DNA of 8,978 nucleotides from Candidatus Competibacteraceae bacterium (lineage in GTDB: Bacteria; Pseudomonadota; Gammaproteobacteria; Competibacterales; Competibacteraceae). The position numbers and the translations under genes are program-made. The notes under the pieces were generated by a model. It worked only from the letters and a program-made list of their open reading frames with translations, was not told where the DNA came from and did no database searches. Shown one piece after another: positions 1-6,460 of this stretch (position 1 is its first letter; the number at the start of each line of letters is the position of its first letter). Location: assembly GCA_020444985.1 (NCBI GenBank), contig JAGRHK010000044.1, positions 1 to 8,978 of the forward strand, written 5' to 3'.

Positions 1-1
1 G

Positions 2-1354
2 ATCAAGATCAGCCCCTTCCAGCAGGCGCGCGGGCGGCGCGCCCTCGGCCGTGAGCCAACCGTTCAGCAAGTCCAGCGTCCGCTCCAGCAGGGAGTGCGC
101 CTTGAACACGCCGCCGTTGAACAGGATCGCAGTGGGATGCAGGAAACTGGCCTGCTCCGGCCGGCGATTCTCGAACCCGGCCAGATCGCGGGTCGCGTCC
201 ACCTGTCGCCCCAAGAACGCCGCCAGATGCCGGGACAGGGCCGCATCCTGCGCGTAGGGCAGGCCCAGCTTGGTCAGCGCCGCCCGCGCCCGGGTCGCCG
301 GTCGCGCTGCCGCTTCCACCATCGGGAAGAATCCTTCCACCAGGGTCCGGGTTACTTCGTCGCGGGTCAATTCGGTGCGCAAGGTTCCTCCGATCAGCCG
401 TGAACCGCGACTGGGCACCACCACGGGCGCTGCATCGACGCTGGCGTCGCTCAACAGGGTCTCCTTGGCGGAGCGACAACCGTGGGTCAGTCCTTGCAAT
501 TGCCAAGCATCAAGCTGGGTTCCTTGTTCGGCCAACTTGGCGCGAACGGCATGAGCCAGAGCCAGATCCATGTTGTCGCCGCCCAGCAGGATATGATCGC
601 CAACCGCTACGCGCACCAGATCCAGGGAGCCGTCGCGCTCAGTGACCGCAATTAACGAGAAGTCGGTGGTTCCGCCGCCCAGGTCGATCACCAGAATGAT
701 GTCGCCGACCCGCACCTGCTTGCGCCATGCGCCCCGCGTCGCCAGAACCCAGTGATATAACGCCGCCTGAGGCTCCTCCAGCAATACCAGATGATTCCCC
801 AATCCAACGGCCGCTGCTGCCTCGGCTGTCAGCTCTCGGGCGGCGGGATCGAAGGATGCGGGCACCGTCAACACGATTTCCTGCTCAGACAGCGGCGCAT
901 CAGGATAGCGCAGATCCCAGGCGGCGCGCAGATGCTCCAGATAACGCATTGAAGCTTGCAGTGGCGAGACCCGCTCGACCTCTTCTGGCGCATCCACCGG
1001 CAGAATGGCCGCGCGCCGGTCAACGCCGGGATGGCACAGCCAGCTCTTGGCGCTGGCCACTAACCGGATGGGAGTGCGTCCACCCATGTTGCGGGCCAGC
1101 TCGCCCACCACGAAAGGCGGTTGGTTCCCCCACGGCAGGGTGCGATCTTCGGGACGCAACTCATCGGGATGAGGCAGATACAGGAAGGAAGGTAACAACG
1201 GCCGTTCCTCAACCGCGCCAGGAGCGATCAACTGCGGGATGGCTTCGATCCAGTCGACCGCCTCATCCAGGTCGCTGGCCTGCAGATCCACCGCCGCCAG
1301 CACACAGTGCGTTGTTCCCAGATCGATGCCAATGGCGAAACGGGCTTCGCTCAT
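2..1354 (-). CDS. Divergent Hsp70-family ATPase, 3' end outside window
   Basis: The first 451 codons of an Hsp70-family protein are present; the gene continues past the left edge, so the C-terminus is not visible. The actin-like ATPase core is clear: a phosphate-1 loop with GIDLGTTHC near residues 9-17, LTVPASF near 162-168, a connect motif EEPQAALYHW near 193-202, the phosphate-2 loop IDLGGGTTDFSL near 223-234, GGDNMD near 258-263, and an adenosine-binding-like segment LFNGGVFK near 411-418. It is not DnaK: there are many insertions and the segment between the second phosphate motif and the adenosine motif is diverged. The start is fixed by a GGAGG ribosome site at 1362-1366, seven bases upstream, and by an ATGA overlap with the DUF2760 gene ahead of it, so the two are probably translationally coupled. 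From the family, it should bind and hydrolyse ATP in the cytoplasm. Its clients, and whether a peptide-binding domain follows, cannot be told here. Confidence 0.93.
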   Translation of the reverse strand, partial: MSEARFAIGIDLGTTHCVLAAVDLQASDLDEAVDWIEAIPQLIAPGAVEERPLLPSFLYLPHPDELRPEDRTLPWGNQPPFVVGELARNMGGRTPIRLVASAKSWLCHPGVDRRAAILPVDAPEEVERVSPLQASMRYLEHLRAAWDLRYPDAPLSEQEIVLTVPASFDPAARELTAEAAAAVGLGNHLVLLEEPQAALYHWVLATRGAWRKQVRVGDIILVIDLGGGTTDFSLIAVTERDGSLDLVRVAVGDHILLGGDNMDLALAHAVRAKLAEQGTQLDAWQLQGLTHGCRSAKETLLSDASVDAAPVVVPSRGSRLIGGTLRTELTRDEVTRTLVEGFFPMVEAAARPATRARAALTKLGLPYAQDAALSRHLAAFLGRQVDATRDLAGFENRRPEQASFLHPTAILFNGGVFKAHSLLERTLDLLNGWLTAEGAPPARLLEGADLD

Positions 1355-1902
1355 AGTTCGACCTCCGCTGGAGCCAGTATGCGGACATCATGGCCCTCCG
1401 CCAGTTTTGGCAATTTGATGTCAATGACTTGCCAGCCGCGATGCATCAGCGTTCCGGTAAAAGGCGCTTGGCCGACTACATTGCCGGTCAAGCGCACGGC
1501 AGTCGCATTGAAACCATCCGGCAAGGTCAGCCGAGCGCCCTCGGTTTCCTCGCGGACCGGCGCGATTTGGAGATGATCGCGGATCACCTTGCGGCAACCC
1601 TCATGCACGACCCGCGCTGCGCCGCCAATCTCAGCATCGGAATAGGTTGTGGTATTTTCCTCCAGAAAATCCACGAACCGTCCCTCCTGTTGCAGCAACG
1701 CCAAGAGTTGCAGTGCAGAATCCGGTAGCGTATCGCGCAGGGCCGGTTTAGGCTGACTATCGTCGGCGGCTCTCGTTAGCGCAGATTCACCGTGCTCCAA
1801 CCGCGCCACGCGACAGGCAAACTCGTGATCCACGAACATTCGCCAAGCTGCGTGCAGCGCCGCCGCCAGCCGGGAGATAAAACTTGATTGTGAAGCACTC
1901 AT
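1351..1902 (-). CDS. DUF2760 domain-containing protein
   Basis: A 183-residue soluble protein of the DUF2760 family, recognised from its C-terminal two thirds: LQLLALLQQEGRFVDFLEE near residues 66-84, then a conserved stretch with GAARVVHEGCRKV, PVREETEGARLTLP, and a final TGTLMHRGW...LPKL. The first 40 residues form a basic amphipathic helix-rich segment (ISRLAAALHAAWRMF) with no signal peptide or membrane span. The ATG at 1902 is preceded by AAGGAG at 1911-1916, eight bases away. Its stop overlaps the Hsp70 start as ATGA. From memory, DUF2760 genes often sit directly beside divergent Hsp70 genes, which suggests a dedicated partner or co-factor. No biochemical role is known to me. The family call is firm; the partner role is inferred. 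Confidence 0.88.
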   Translation of the reverse strand: MSASQSSFISRLAAALHAAWRMFVDHEFACRVARLEHGESALTRAADDSQPKPALRDTLPDSALQLLALLQQEGRFVDFLEENTTTYSDAEIGGAARVVHEGCRKVIRDHLQIAPVREETEGARLTLPDGFNATAVRLTGNVVGQAPFTGTLMHRGWQVIDIKLPKLAEGHDVRILAPAEVEL

Positions 1903-1928
1903 GAAACAAACTCCTTAAATCGAACCGG

Positions 1929-1959
1929 TTTATGCGGTATCCTATCATGTGCCGGCAAG
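1929..1959 (-). promoter_or_regulatory. Candidate promoter of the DUF2760-Hsp70 operon
   Basis: On the minus strand, TTGCCG (1953-1958) and CATAAA (1929-1934) lie 18 bases apart, a weak sigma-70-like pair with four of six matches in each box. The same place also reads as CTTGCC (1954-1959), 16 bases, then CCGCATAAA (1929-1937), which loosely resembles a heat-shock sigma-32 promoter. Either would put the transcript start about 20 bases before the DUF2760 ribosome site. This is a match by eye only. Confidence 0.3.
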
Positions 1960-2018
1960 ATGCTCGCTGATGACAATAAAACTGCCATCTTTGGTATACC
2001 GGGATTTGACTGACTGGA

Positions 2019-2048
2019 TTGGCGCATACCCGTGTGGTCAGCTAAATT
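2019..2048 (+). promoter_or_regulatory. Candidate promoter of the pilH-like gene
   Basis: TTGGCG (2019-2024) and TAAATT (2043-2048), 18 bases apart, are each a four-of-six match to sigma-70 boxes. They lie in the A+T-richer part of the divergent intergenic region, about 105 bases before the response-regulator start. A better -35 box, TTGACT at 2006-2011, has no good -10 partner. Weak evidence. Confidence 0.25.
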
Positions 2049-2141
2049 TAAAGGCAAAAGGCAATGTGGAGCGCCCCCCCATTGATCTTGTCCTCCGGCT
2101 CTTGCAAACCGACACGTCAAGCAAATAGACCCGATTATTCC

Positions 2142-2146
2142 AGGAG
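2142..2146 (+). promoter_or_regulatory. Ribosome binding site that fixes the pilH start
   Basis: AGGAG lies seven bases before the ATG at 2154. This selects that ATG over the in-frame ATG at 2064, which would add 30 residues that do not resemble the receiver family. Confidence 0.85.
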
Positions 2147-2153
2147 TGGCAGC

Positions 2154-2519
2154 ATGGCCCGCATACTGATTGTCGACGACTCGCCAACCCAAACGTTGAG
2201 TCTCGCCAAAATTCTTAAGAAACATGGGCACGAGGTTCTAACAGCGACCGATGGCATACAAGGCGTCGAGGTCGCTAAGGCCGAACTGCCTGATCTGGTA
2301 TTGATGGATGTCGTCATGCCCAAGATTAATGGTTTTCAGGCGACTCGGCAGATTACCAAACATCCAACCACCTCCCATATTCCAGTGATCATTGTGACGA
2401 CCAAAGACCAGGAAACTGACAAGATCTGGGGGGCGCGGCAAGGCGCCAAGGGTTATGTCATCAAGCCCGTGGAAGAAGCAACTCTGGTCGACACGATTAA
2501 TCAGTTCCTTCCTCAATAG
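2154..2519 (+). CDS. pilH: PilH-type single-domain response regulator
   Basis: A 121-residue CheY-like receiver with no output domain. It begins MARILIVDDSPTQT, giving the acidic pair D8/D9. The phosphoacceptor is D52 in LVLMDVVMP, T82 and T83 follow strand four in VIIVTTKDQETDK, and K104 lies in YVIKPV, so the full phosphorylation site is intact. The strings NGFQATRQ and VTTKDQETDK..W...RQGA match the PilH group of the twitching-motility (Pil-Chp) pathway more closely than CheY or PilG, as I recall that family. PilH acts in the cytoplasm, tuning the type IV pilus extension and retraction motors downstream of the ChpA kinase. None of the usual pilG, pilI, pilJ or chpA neighbours is visible. 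The 3' end overlaps the convergent anti-sigma-like gene by 23 bp, leaving no room for a terminator between them. The family call is firm; the exact pathway is inferred. Confidence 0.85.
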   Translation: MARILIVDDSPTQTLSLAKILKKHGHEVLTATDGIQGVEVAKAELPDLVLMDVVMPKINGFQATRQITKHPTTSHIPVIIVTTKDQETDKIWGARQGAKGYVIKPVEEATLVDTINQFLPQ

Positions 2520-3207
2520 GCAGTGGATAATGCGGATAGCGGCGTCGGAACTCTTCGAAGCTGGCCTGCGCCTCAGCAATCCGGCCCTGCTGCCGCAATC
2601 TGGCGATGTGCGCCAACCATTCCTCCGGCGAACGATCAGTTTGTTGCTGTGGGCGTTTTGTATCCTCATCCCGCGTTGCCGGTTTGGTCTGGAGAATATT
2701 TCGCAGGCGCTGTTCGTCGGACATGCGTTCTTCTTCTCCCCGCACGGACGGCGGCGCCATGCGCATCATGCGCGCAGGCGCCGTGATGGTGGGCGACGCG
2801 GAAGCGGGCAAAGACAGCGTAGCCGCAGGTTGCGGTTTCGCGGCCTCCCGTTCGCGCCGCTCAGGGCGCGCAGCATCCGCTTCGGCGGCGGATTCCGCCA
2901 GGGACGAGGTTTGCATGGGCCGATCCATGCGCGCATCCCACTCCCCGGCTTCCCACGTCAGCCGCACCATACCCACCGCCATGATGATCGTGGCCGCCAA
3001 TGCCACAGGCATGGCCCAGAATCGCGCGCTTCGTCGCCGCGAACGCGCCAGGGCTGGCGCTGACGATGGAGTAACTGCGGTCTGCGCCGCCGCCAGGATC
3101 TGTTGATCCAGCCAAGCAGGCGGTTCACTATCACGAGTCGCCCGATACAGATCGGACACTGCCTCATCGTGGAATTCCCAATCGTGTGGATGGCTTGGAT
3201 CGTTCAT
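2497..3207 (-). CDS. Probable membrane-bound anti-sigma factor
   Basis: A 236-residue single-pass membrane protein. A roughly 60-residue N-terminal part contains DLYRATRDSEPPAWLDQQILAA (residues 19-40), a helical motif of the kind seen in proteins next to ECF sigma genes. After a basic stretch (RSRRRS) comes one hydrophobic span near residues 63-84. A low-complexity Ala/Pro/Glu/Arg region follows, then a conserved-looking helical hairpin near residues 192-228 (PEEWLAHIARLRQQGRIAEA...FRRRYP). The basic stretch before the span predicts N-terminus inside and the long C-terminal part in the periplasm. The protein has no cysteine, so it is not a classical zinc (ZAS) anti-sigma factor. The start overlaps the sigma-factor stop as ATGA and has GGGAG at 3215-3219 seven bases upstream. 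The anti-sigma role rests mainly on position and topology; I see no further homology. Confidence 0.7.
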   Translation of the reverse strand: MNDPSHPHDWEFHDEAVSDLYRATRDSEPPAWLDQQILAAAQTAVTPSSAPALARSRRRSARFWAMPVALAATIIMAVGMVRLTWEAGEWDARMDRPMQTSSLAESAAEADAARPERREREAAKPQPAATLSLPASASPTITAPARMMRMAPPSVRGEEERMSDEQRLRNILQTKPATRDEDTKRPQQQTDRSPEEWLAHIARLRQQGRIAEAQASFEEFRRRYPHYPLPIEEGTD

Positions 3208-3770
3208 GGCGCATCTCCCAGGCCGCGCCGCAGACGGGCCAGCGCATAGCGCAAGCGGCTTTTGACAGTTTCCCGCACGGTCCCGGTCGCTTGGGCGATT
3301 TCTTCCAGCGACAACCCACCTTCTTCCTTGAGCAGAACCGCCTCACGCTGCGCCTCTGGTAATTCGGCCAACAGTTCCAACAGACGTTCCGCCCGCCGAC
3401 GGCGATCATCTTTTTGTTCCGGTTGCTCCTCAATCGGCGCGGGAACATCGACCCACTCCGGGCAATCCTCGGCATAGGACACGGGCACGCTTCGCTGGCT
3501 GGCCCGATAATGATCAATCAGCCGGTTATGGGCAATGTGATAGAGCCAGGTCGCGAACCGAGCCTGCACCGTGTAGCCGCTCCGCGCTGCGATCAGTTTC
3601 AGCCAGATCTCCTGGAATAATTCCTCAGCGATTGCCGGCTGACCGCATTGACGAAGCAGGTAACGATAAAGTGGTCCTTTATGCCGGGCGTACAACCGTG
3701 TGAAGGCGTCGGCGTCGCCATCCCGATAGCGGAGCATGAGGGTTTCGTCGGCATCGTCGTCGATTGGCAT
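3204..3770 (-). CDS. ECF-type RNA polymerase sigma factor
   Basis: A 188-residue sigma-70-family protein with only regions 2 and 4. Region 2 covers about residues 22-92 (AFTRLYARHKGPLYRYLLRQ, then AEELFQEIWLKLI and FATWLYHIAHNRLIDHYR). An acidic, proline-containing linker near 100-121 follows. Region 4 covers about 126-182, with the DNA-binding helix-turn-helix in LSLEEIAQATGTVRETVKSRLRYAL. It should direct RNA polymerase to a small regulon when released by its anti-sigma factor, probably the overlapping downstream gene. The start is uncertain. ATG at 3770 gives the usual family N-terminus (MPIDDDADETLMLRYRDGD) but has no good ribosome site; an in-frame ATG at 3797 and a TTG at 3815 are alternatives. 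The gene follows the vWA lipoprotein by 66 bases, so all three are likely one operon. Confidence 0.92.
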   Translation of the reverse strand: MPIDDDADETLMLRYRDGDADAFTRLYARHKGPLYRYLLRQCGQPAIAEELFQEIWLKLIAARSGYTVQARFATWLYHIAHNRLIDHYRASQRSVPVSYAEDCPEWVDVPAPIEEQPEQKDDRRRRAERLLELLAELPEAQREAVLLKEEGGLSLEEIAQATGTVRETVKSRLRYALARLRRGLGDAP

Positions 3771-3783
3771 GGAGATAAGGTAA

Positions 3784-3807
3784 CAGGTTCCAGGCATCAG
3801 GTTCCAG
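3784..3807 (-). repeat. Short direct repeat ahead of the sigma gene
   Basis: CTGGAACCTG (minus strand) occurs twice, at 3798-3807 and 3784-3793, with a 14-bp period, in the 66-bp gap between the vWA and sigma genes. Each copy contains GGAAC, the core of many ECF sigma -35 boxes. Function unknown; it may be chance or a small duplication. Confidence 0.5.
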
Positions 3808-3836
3808 ATTTCCAAGGAATAGCTGATGCCGGATGC

Positions 3837-5690
3837 CTACCGAATGGCTTGCCCCTGCTCCTCGTGCTTACCCGGATCCAGCGACTTTGCCAAGCCGACC
3901 AGCGTCAGGAATTCGCCACGATAACCAAAAGGATCCGCGCCGCGCGCATGACGCGCCAAGGCCAGTACGTCGTCATAGCCAAAGTTGCCGGTATACCGTC
4001 CACCGCGCAGCTTCTGACCGAAACCGGCTACCGCCGCAGCAAAGCGAAATCGGTCACTCGCCGCCTGCCAACGGCTGATGGCCTGTTCACGTTGAATCGG
4101 CCATTCCAGCAATTGGCTGACCGCGCTGTCCGGTTGTTTATAGCGCAGCCGCAGAAAGGCGATTTCATCGCCGTGGGGCGTTGCGGCCGGCGCTGTTTGG
4201 CCATAGCGCAAAGGTTCGGTCAACGCGCCGCCGCTCCCTTTCAGCGCAATTTCGTACAGCGCGGTCACCGTATGACCGGCCCCGATATCGCCGGCATCGA
4301 CCGCGTCATTGCTGAAGTCTTCTCGCCGTAACACCCGGTTTTCGTAACCGATCAAGCGGTATTCTTCGACTCGCGCCGGGTTGAACTCGATTTGAATTTT
4401 GACATCCTTGGCGATCGTCAACAGGGTAGCGCTCATTTGTTCGACCAGCGCCTTGTTGGCTTCCTGCAAGGTATCAATGTAGGCGTAGTTGCCATTGCCG
4501 GCGTCGGCCAGTTGTTCCATCAGTTGATCGTTGTAATTGCCGGTTCCAAAACCAAGCGTGGTCAGCGCCACACCGCTTTTGCGTTGGGTTTCCACCAGGT
4601 CTTTCAATGCCTCGAAATTCACCGTACCGACATTGAAATCGCCATCGGTGGCGAGAATCACCCGGTTGATGCCGCCTTCGATAAAACCTTCCCGCGCCAG
4701 GTGGTAAGCCAGTTGAATGCCCGCTCCCCCATTGGTGGCGCCGCCCGCGCGCAACTGCTCCAATGCGGCCTCAATTTTAGCCTTTTGATTGCCAGGCGTT
4801 GGCTCCAGTACCTGGCCCGCTGCGCCGGCATAAACCGCGATAGCGACCTTATCCCTAGCTCCAAGCTGCCGGACCAGCAATTTCAACGCTGATTTCAGCA
4901 AGCCAATTTTGTCGGGTGCGTTCATCGAACCGGACACGTCGATCAGGAAGACCAGATTGGCCGGCGGCAATTGGGTCTTGGGCAAATCGTAGCCTTTGAT
5001 GCCGATGGCCAACAGCAGGGTTTTAGCATTCCACGGAGTTGGTGCGAGTTCCGTGCTGACCTGAAAGGGCGGTTGGCGACCCTCCGGCAAGGGATAGTCG
5101 TAGTCGAAATAGTTGATCAATTCTTCAACGCGCACGGCGTCCTGCGGCGGCAGGCGGCCTTCGTTAAGAAAGCGGCGGACGTTGGCGTAAGCAGCGGTAT
5201 CGACATCGATGCTGAAGGTTGACACCGGTTGCTCAGCAGCGCGTTTGACTGGATTCTCTTCCTGGTGGGCGTATTGTTCGCGATCGGTGGGTTCGCTAGG
5301 TGCGCGCAAGGCATCCCGTTGCTCCTGCCCGATAAAGCGATTGGACGGGGCTGTTCGTCCCACTTCGCCTGCGGCTTTCGTGGGCGCGGCCGCGACTACA
5401 GTTTGGCTTTCCGATAGGGAAGCCGGCGTTTTTGGCGCTGGCGGAAGAGAAACCGGTTGAAGCTCTGCTTGGGTCAACGAAGGCGCGGGTTCAATCGTCG
5501 GCCTTGGCGTTGCCGCGTCGCGTTCTTCAGATTGCCGCTGCGCTTCTTGATTAGCGAATTGCGCTACTTCTTTGGAATCTGCCTTGGAACCTGCGATGGC
5601 TTGTCGGGTAGGCGATTCTGTGTTGGACGAGCATCCCGCTGCAAGCAGAGCGACGATAACAGGAAAAGAAATCAACAAAATTCGGTTCAT
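3837..5690 (-). CDS. YfbK-like von Willebrand factor A domain lipoprotein
   Basis: A 617-residue exported protein. Residues 1-19 are a signal peptide ending LLAAGC, with lipidation expected at C20 (Ala rather than Leu at -3 makes the lipobox slightly atypical). Residues 21-150 are a low-complexity, Pro/Ala/Gln/Glu-rich tether. A vWA-associated N-terminal domain follows (STFSIDVDTAAYANVRRFLNEGRLP, about 157-200). The vWA domain spans about 245-425 with an intact metal site: DVSGSM (D251, S253, S255), T319 in GGATNGG, and D349 in ILATDGD. A C-terminal DUF3520-like region covers about 430-610. Order and length fit the YfbK family. It probably binds a divalent metal and protein ligands in the periplasm or at the outer membrane; the ligand is unknown. 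The start at 5690 is preferred over ATG 5702 because of its ribosome site. It is first of a likely operon with the sigma and anti-sigma genes, which suggests a role in sensing or as an envelope target. Confidence 0.92.
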   Translation of the reverse strand: MNRILLISFPVIVALLAAGCSSNTESPTRQAIAGSKADSKEVAQFANQEAQRQSEERDAATPRPTIEPAPSLTQAELQPVSLPPAPKTPASLSESQTVVAAAPTKAAGEVGRTAPSNRFIGQEQRDALRAPSEPTDREQYAHQEENPVKRAAEQPVSTFSIDVDTAAYANVRRFLNEGRLPPQDAVRVEELINYFDYDYPLPEGRQPPFQVSTELAPTPWNAKTLLLAIGIKGYDLPKTQLPPANLVFLIDVSGSMNAPDKIGLLKSALKLLVRQLGARDKVAIAVYAGAAGQVLEPTPGNQKAKIEAALEQLRAGGATNGGAGIQLAYHLAREGFIEGGINRVILATDGDFNVGTVNFEALKDLVETQRKSGVALTTLGFGTGNYNDQLMEQLADAGNGNYAYIDTLQEANKALVEQMSATLLTIAKDVKIQIEFNPARVEEYRLIGYENRVLRREDFSNDAVDAGDIGAGHTVTALYEIALKGSGGALTEPLRYGQTAPAATPHGDEIAFLRLRYKQPDSAVSQLLEWPIQREQAISRWQAASDRFRFAAAVAGFGQKLRGGRYTGNFGYDDVLALARHARGADPFGYRGEFLTLVGLAKSLDPGKHEEQGQAIR

Positions 5691-5696
5691 GGCATT

Positions 5697-5700
5697 CTCC
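5697..5700 (-). promoter_or_regulatory. Ribosome binding site that fixes the vWA start
   Basis: GGAG on the minus strand, six bases before the ATG at 5690. It lies within the first codons of the alternative in-frame ATG at 5702, and that upstream start has no comparable site. The choice also places the signal peptide right at the N-terminus. Confidence 0.75.
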
Positions 5701-5760
5701 ATAAAGAATTGATGTGTACTGCCATAAACGCCCGGCGCTGGAGGATGGGGTTAAACCCGA

Positions 5761-5789
5761 CTAACAAGTTTTGGTCGTCCTGTAGTCAA
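5761..5789 (-). promoter_or_regulatory. Candidate promoter of the vWA-sigma-anti-sigma operon
   Basis: On the minus strand, TTGACT (5784-5789, five of six) is followed after 17 bases by TGTTAG (5761-5766, three of six). It lies in the 143-bp A+T-richer gap between the tetR-like gene and the vWA gene. I see no clear hairpin with a U-run for the upstream gene, so read-through from the repressor gene is also possible. Confidence 0.25.
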
Positions 5790-5833
5790 TCAAATCATTT
5801 CGTTTTTTTGTAACGACCTACTGCCTCCTAACA

Positions 5834-6460
5834 TTAGGAACCAACACCTCGGGCGCACAGCCCGACCAGATAGATATCGAGAATGGCCGTTGCGTAGTCG
5901 GTCAATGAGAACAGGCTGGGTTCAAGCGTCCAGTTGACCATCAGTCCATCAACCAGAGCCATTACCCCGACCGCCGCCTGATGCGGGCAGAGCGTGGCTG
6001 GCAATTGTCCCTGTTCCTGGGCGTAGCGCATCGCTCCTTCCAACAGGGCGATAAACCGGCGTCCACATTCCAGATGGCTATCGCGGATAACGGCCATTTC
6101 CTCCACGTACTCGCACTTGTGCCAGGCAATTTCCAAAACCCGCTGATACTGAGAATTACAGGCTAACCGCTGCAGGAAACCGACCGCCAGCTCGCGAATA
6201 AAGTTGAGTGGGTCATTTTGCCGCTGCATGTTCGCCTGACCGTGTGCTTCCTCCGAATCGAACACCCGACGAATCATCGCATCGTATAAATCCGCTTTGT
6301 TGCGGAAATGCCAGTAAATCGCGCCTCGGGTTACCCCGGCTTCAATGGCAATCCGATTCAGCGAAGTGCGAGAAACGCCTTGGCGTTGAAATACCTGTTC
6401 AGCGGCATCCAGAATCCGATGGCGGGTTTCCTGAGCCTCCTCTTTTGTCTTTCTGACCAT
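5834..6460 (-). CDS. TetR/AcrR-family transcriptional repressor
   Basis: A 208-residue regulator. The N-terminal DNA-binding domain covers about residues 10-58, with RHRILDAAEQVFQRQGV followed by the helix-turn-helix near 33-53 (SLNRIAIEAGVTRGAIYWHF), the AcrR-type form. The C-terminal part (about 75-205) is an all-helical ligand and dimer domain, with FIRELAVGFLQRL and a late VMALVDGLMVNWTLEP segment typical of multidrug-pump repressors (AcrR, TtgR, SmeT). It is divergent from an RND operon, and a palindrome with the outer arms of the E. coli AcrR site lies between them, so it should repress the pump and perhaps itself until a hydrophobic ligand binds. GGAGGAG at 6472-6478 lies 11 bases before the ATG, slightly long but acceptable. 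The family is firm; the exact orthologue is not settled, so no symbol is given. Confidence 0.93.
   Translation of the reverse strand: MVRKTKEEAQETRHRILDAAEQVFQRQGVSRTSLNRIAIEAGVTRGAIYWHFRNKADLYDAMIRRVFDSEEAHGQANMQRQNDPLNFIRELAVGFLQRLACNSQYQRVLEIAWHKCEYVEEMAVIRDSHLECGRRFIALLEGAMRYAQEQGQLPATLCPHQAAVGVMALVDGLMVNWTLEPSLFSLTDYATAILDIYLVGLCARGVGS

Noticed and set aside
727..1356. A 209-codon plus-strand open frame
   Set aside because: It lies antisense to the Hsp70 gene, is rich in Pro/Arg/Ala and shows no family motif. The minus strand encodes clear Hsp70 nucleotide motifs over the same bases.
2064..2153. Thirty extra N-terminal codons for the pilH-like gene
   Set aside because: The receiver fold begins at MARILIVDD, and the ATG at 2154 has its own well-spaced AGGAG.
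1899..2231. A 110-codon minus-strand open frame in the divergent intergenic region
   Set aside because: It overlaps the start of pilH and the DUF2760 ribosome site, and its translation resembles no family.
3648..4331. A 227-codon plus-strand open frame spanning the sigma and vWA genes
   Set aside because: It runs antisense across two well-supported genes and the gap between them, has no ribosome site or recognisable domain, and is best explained by high GC giving long shadow frames.
5748..5758. Small palindrome GGGTT-A-AACCC upstream of the vWA gene as an operator
   Set aside because: Five-base arms around one base are expected by chance, and there is no second copy or matching regulator site.
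5773..5818. GGTCGT...ACGACC inverted repeat as a terminator after the repressor gene
   Set aside because: The arms are only six bases with a 34-base loop, and the T-run is inside the loop on the wrong strand for that gene.
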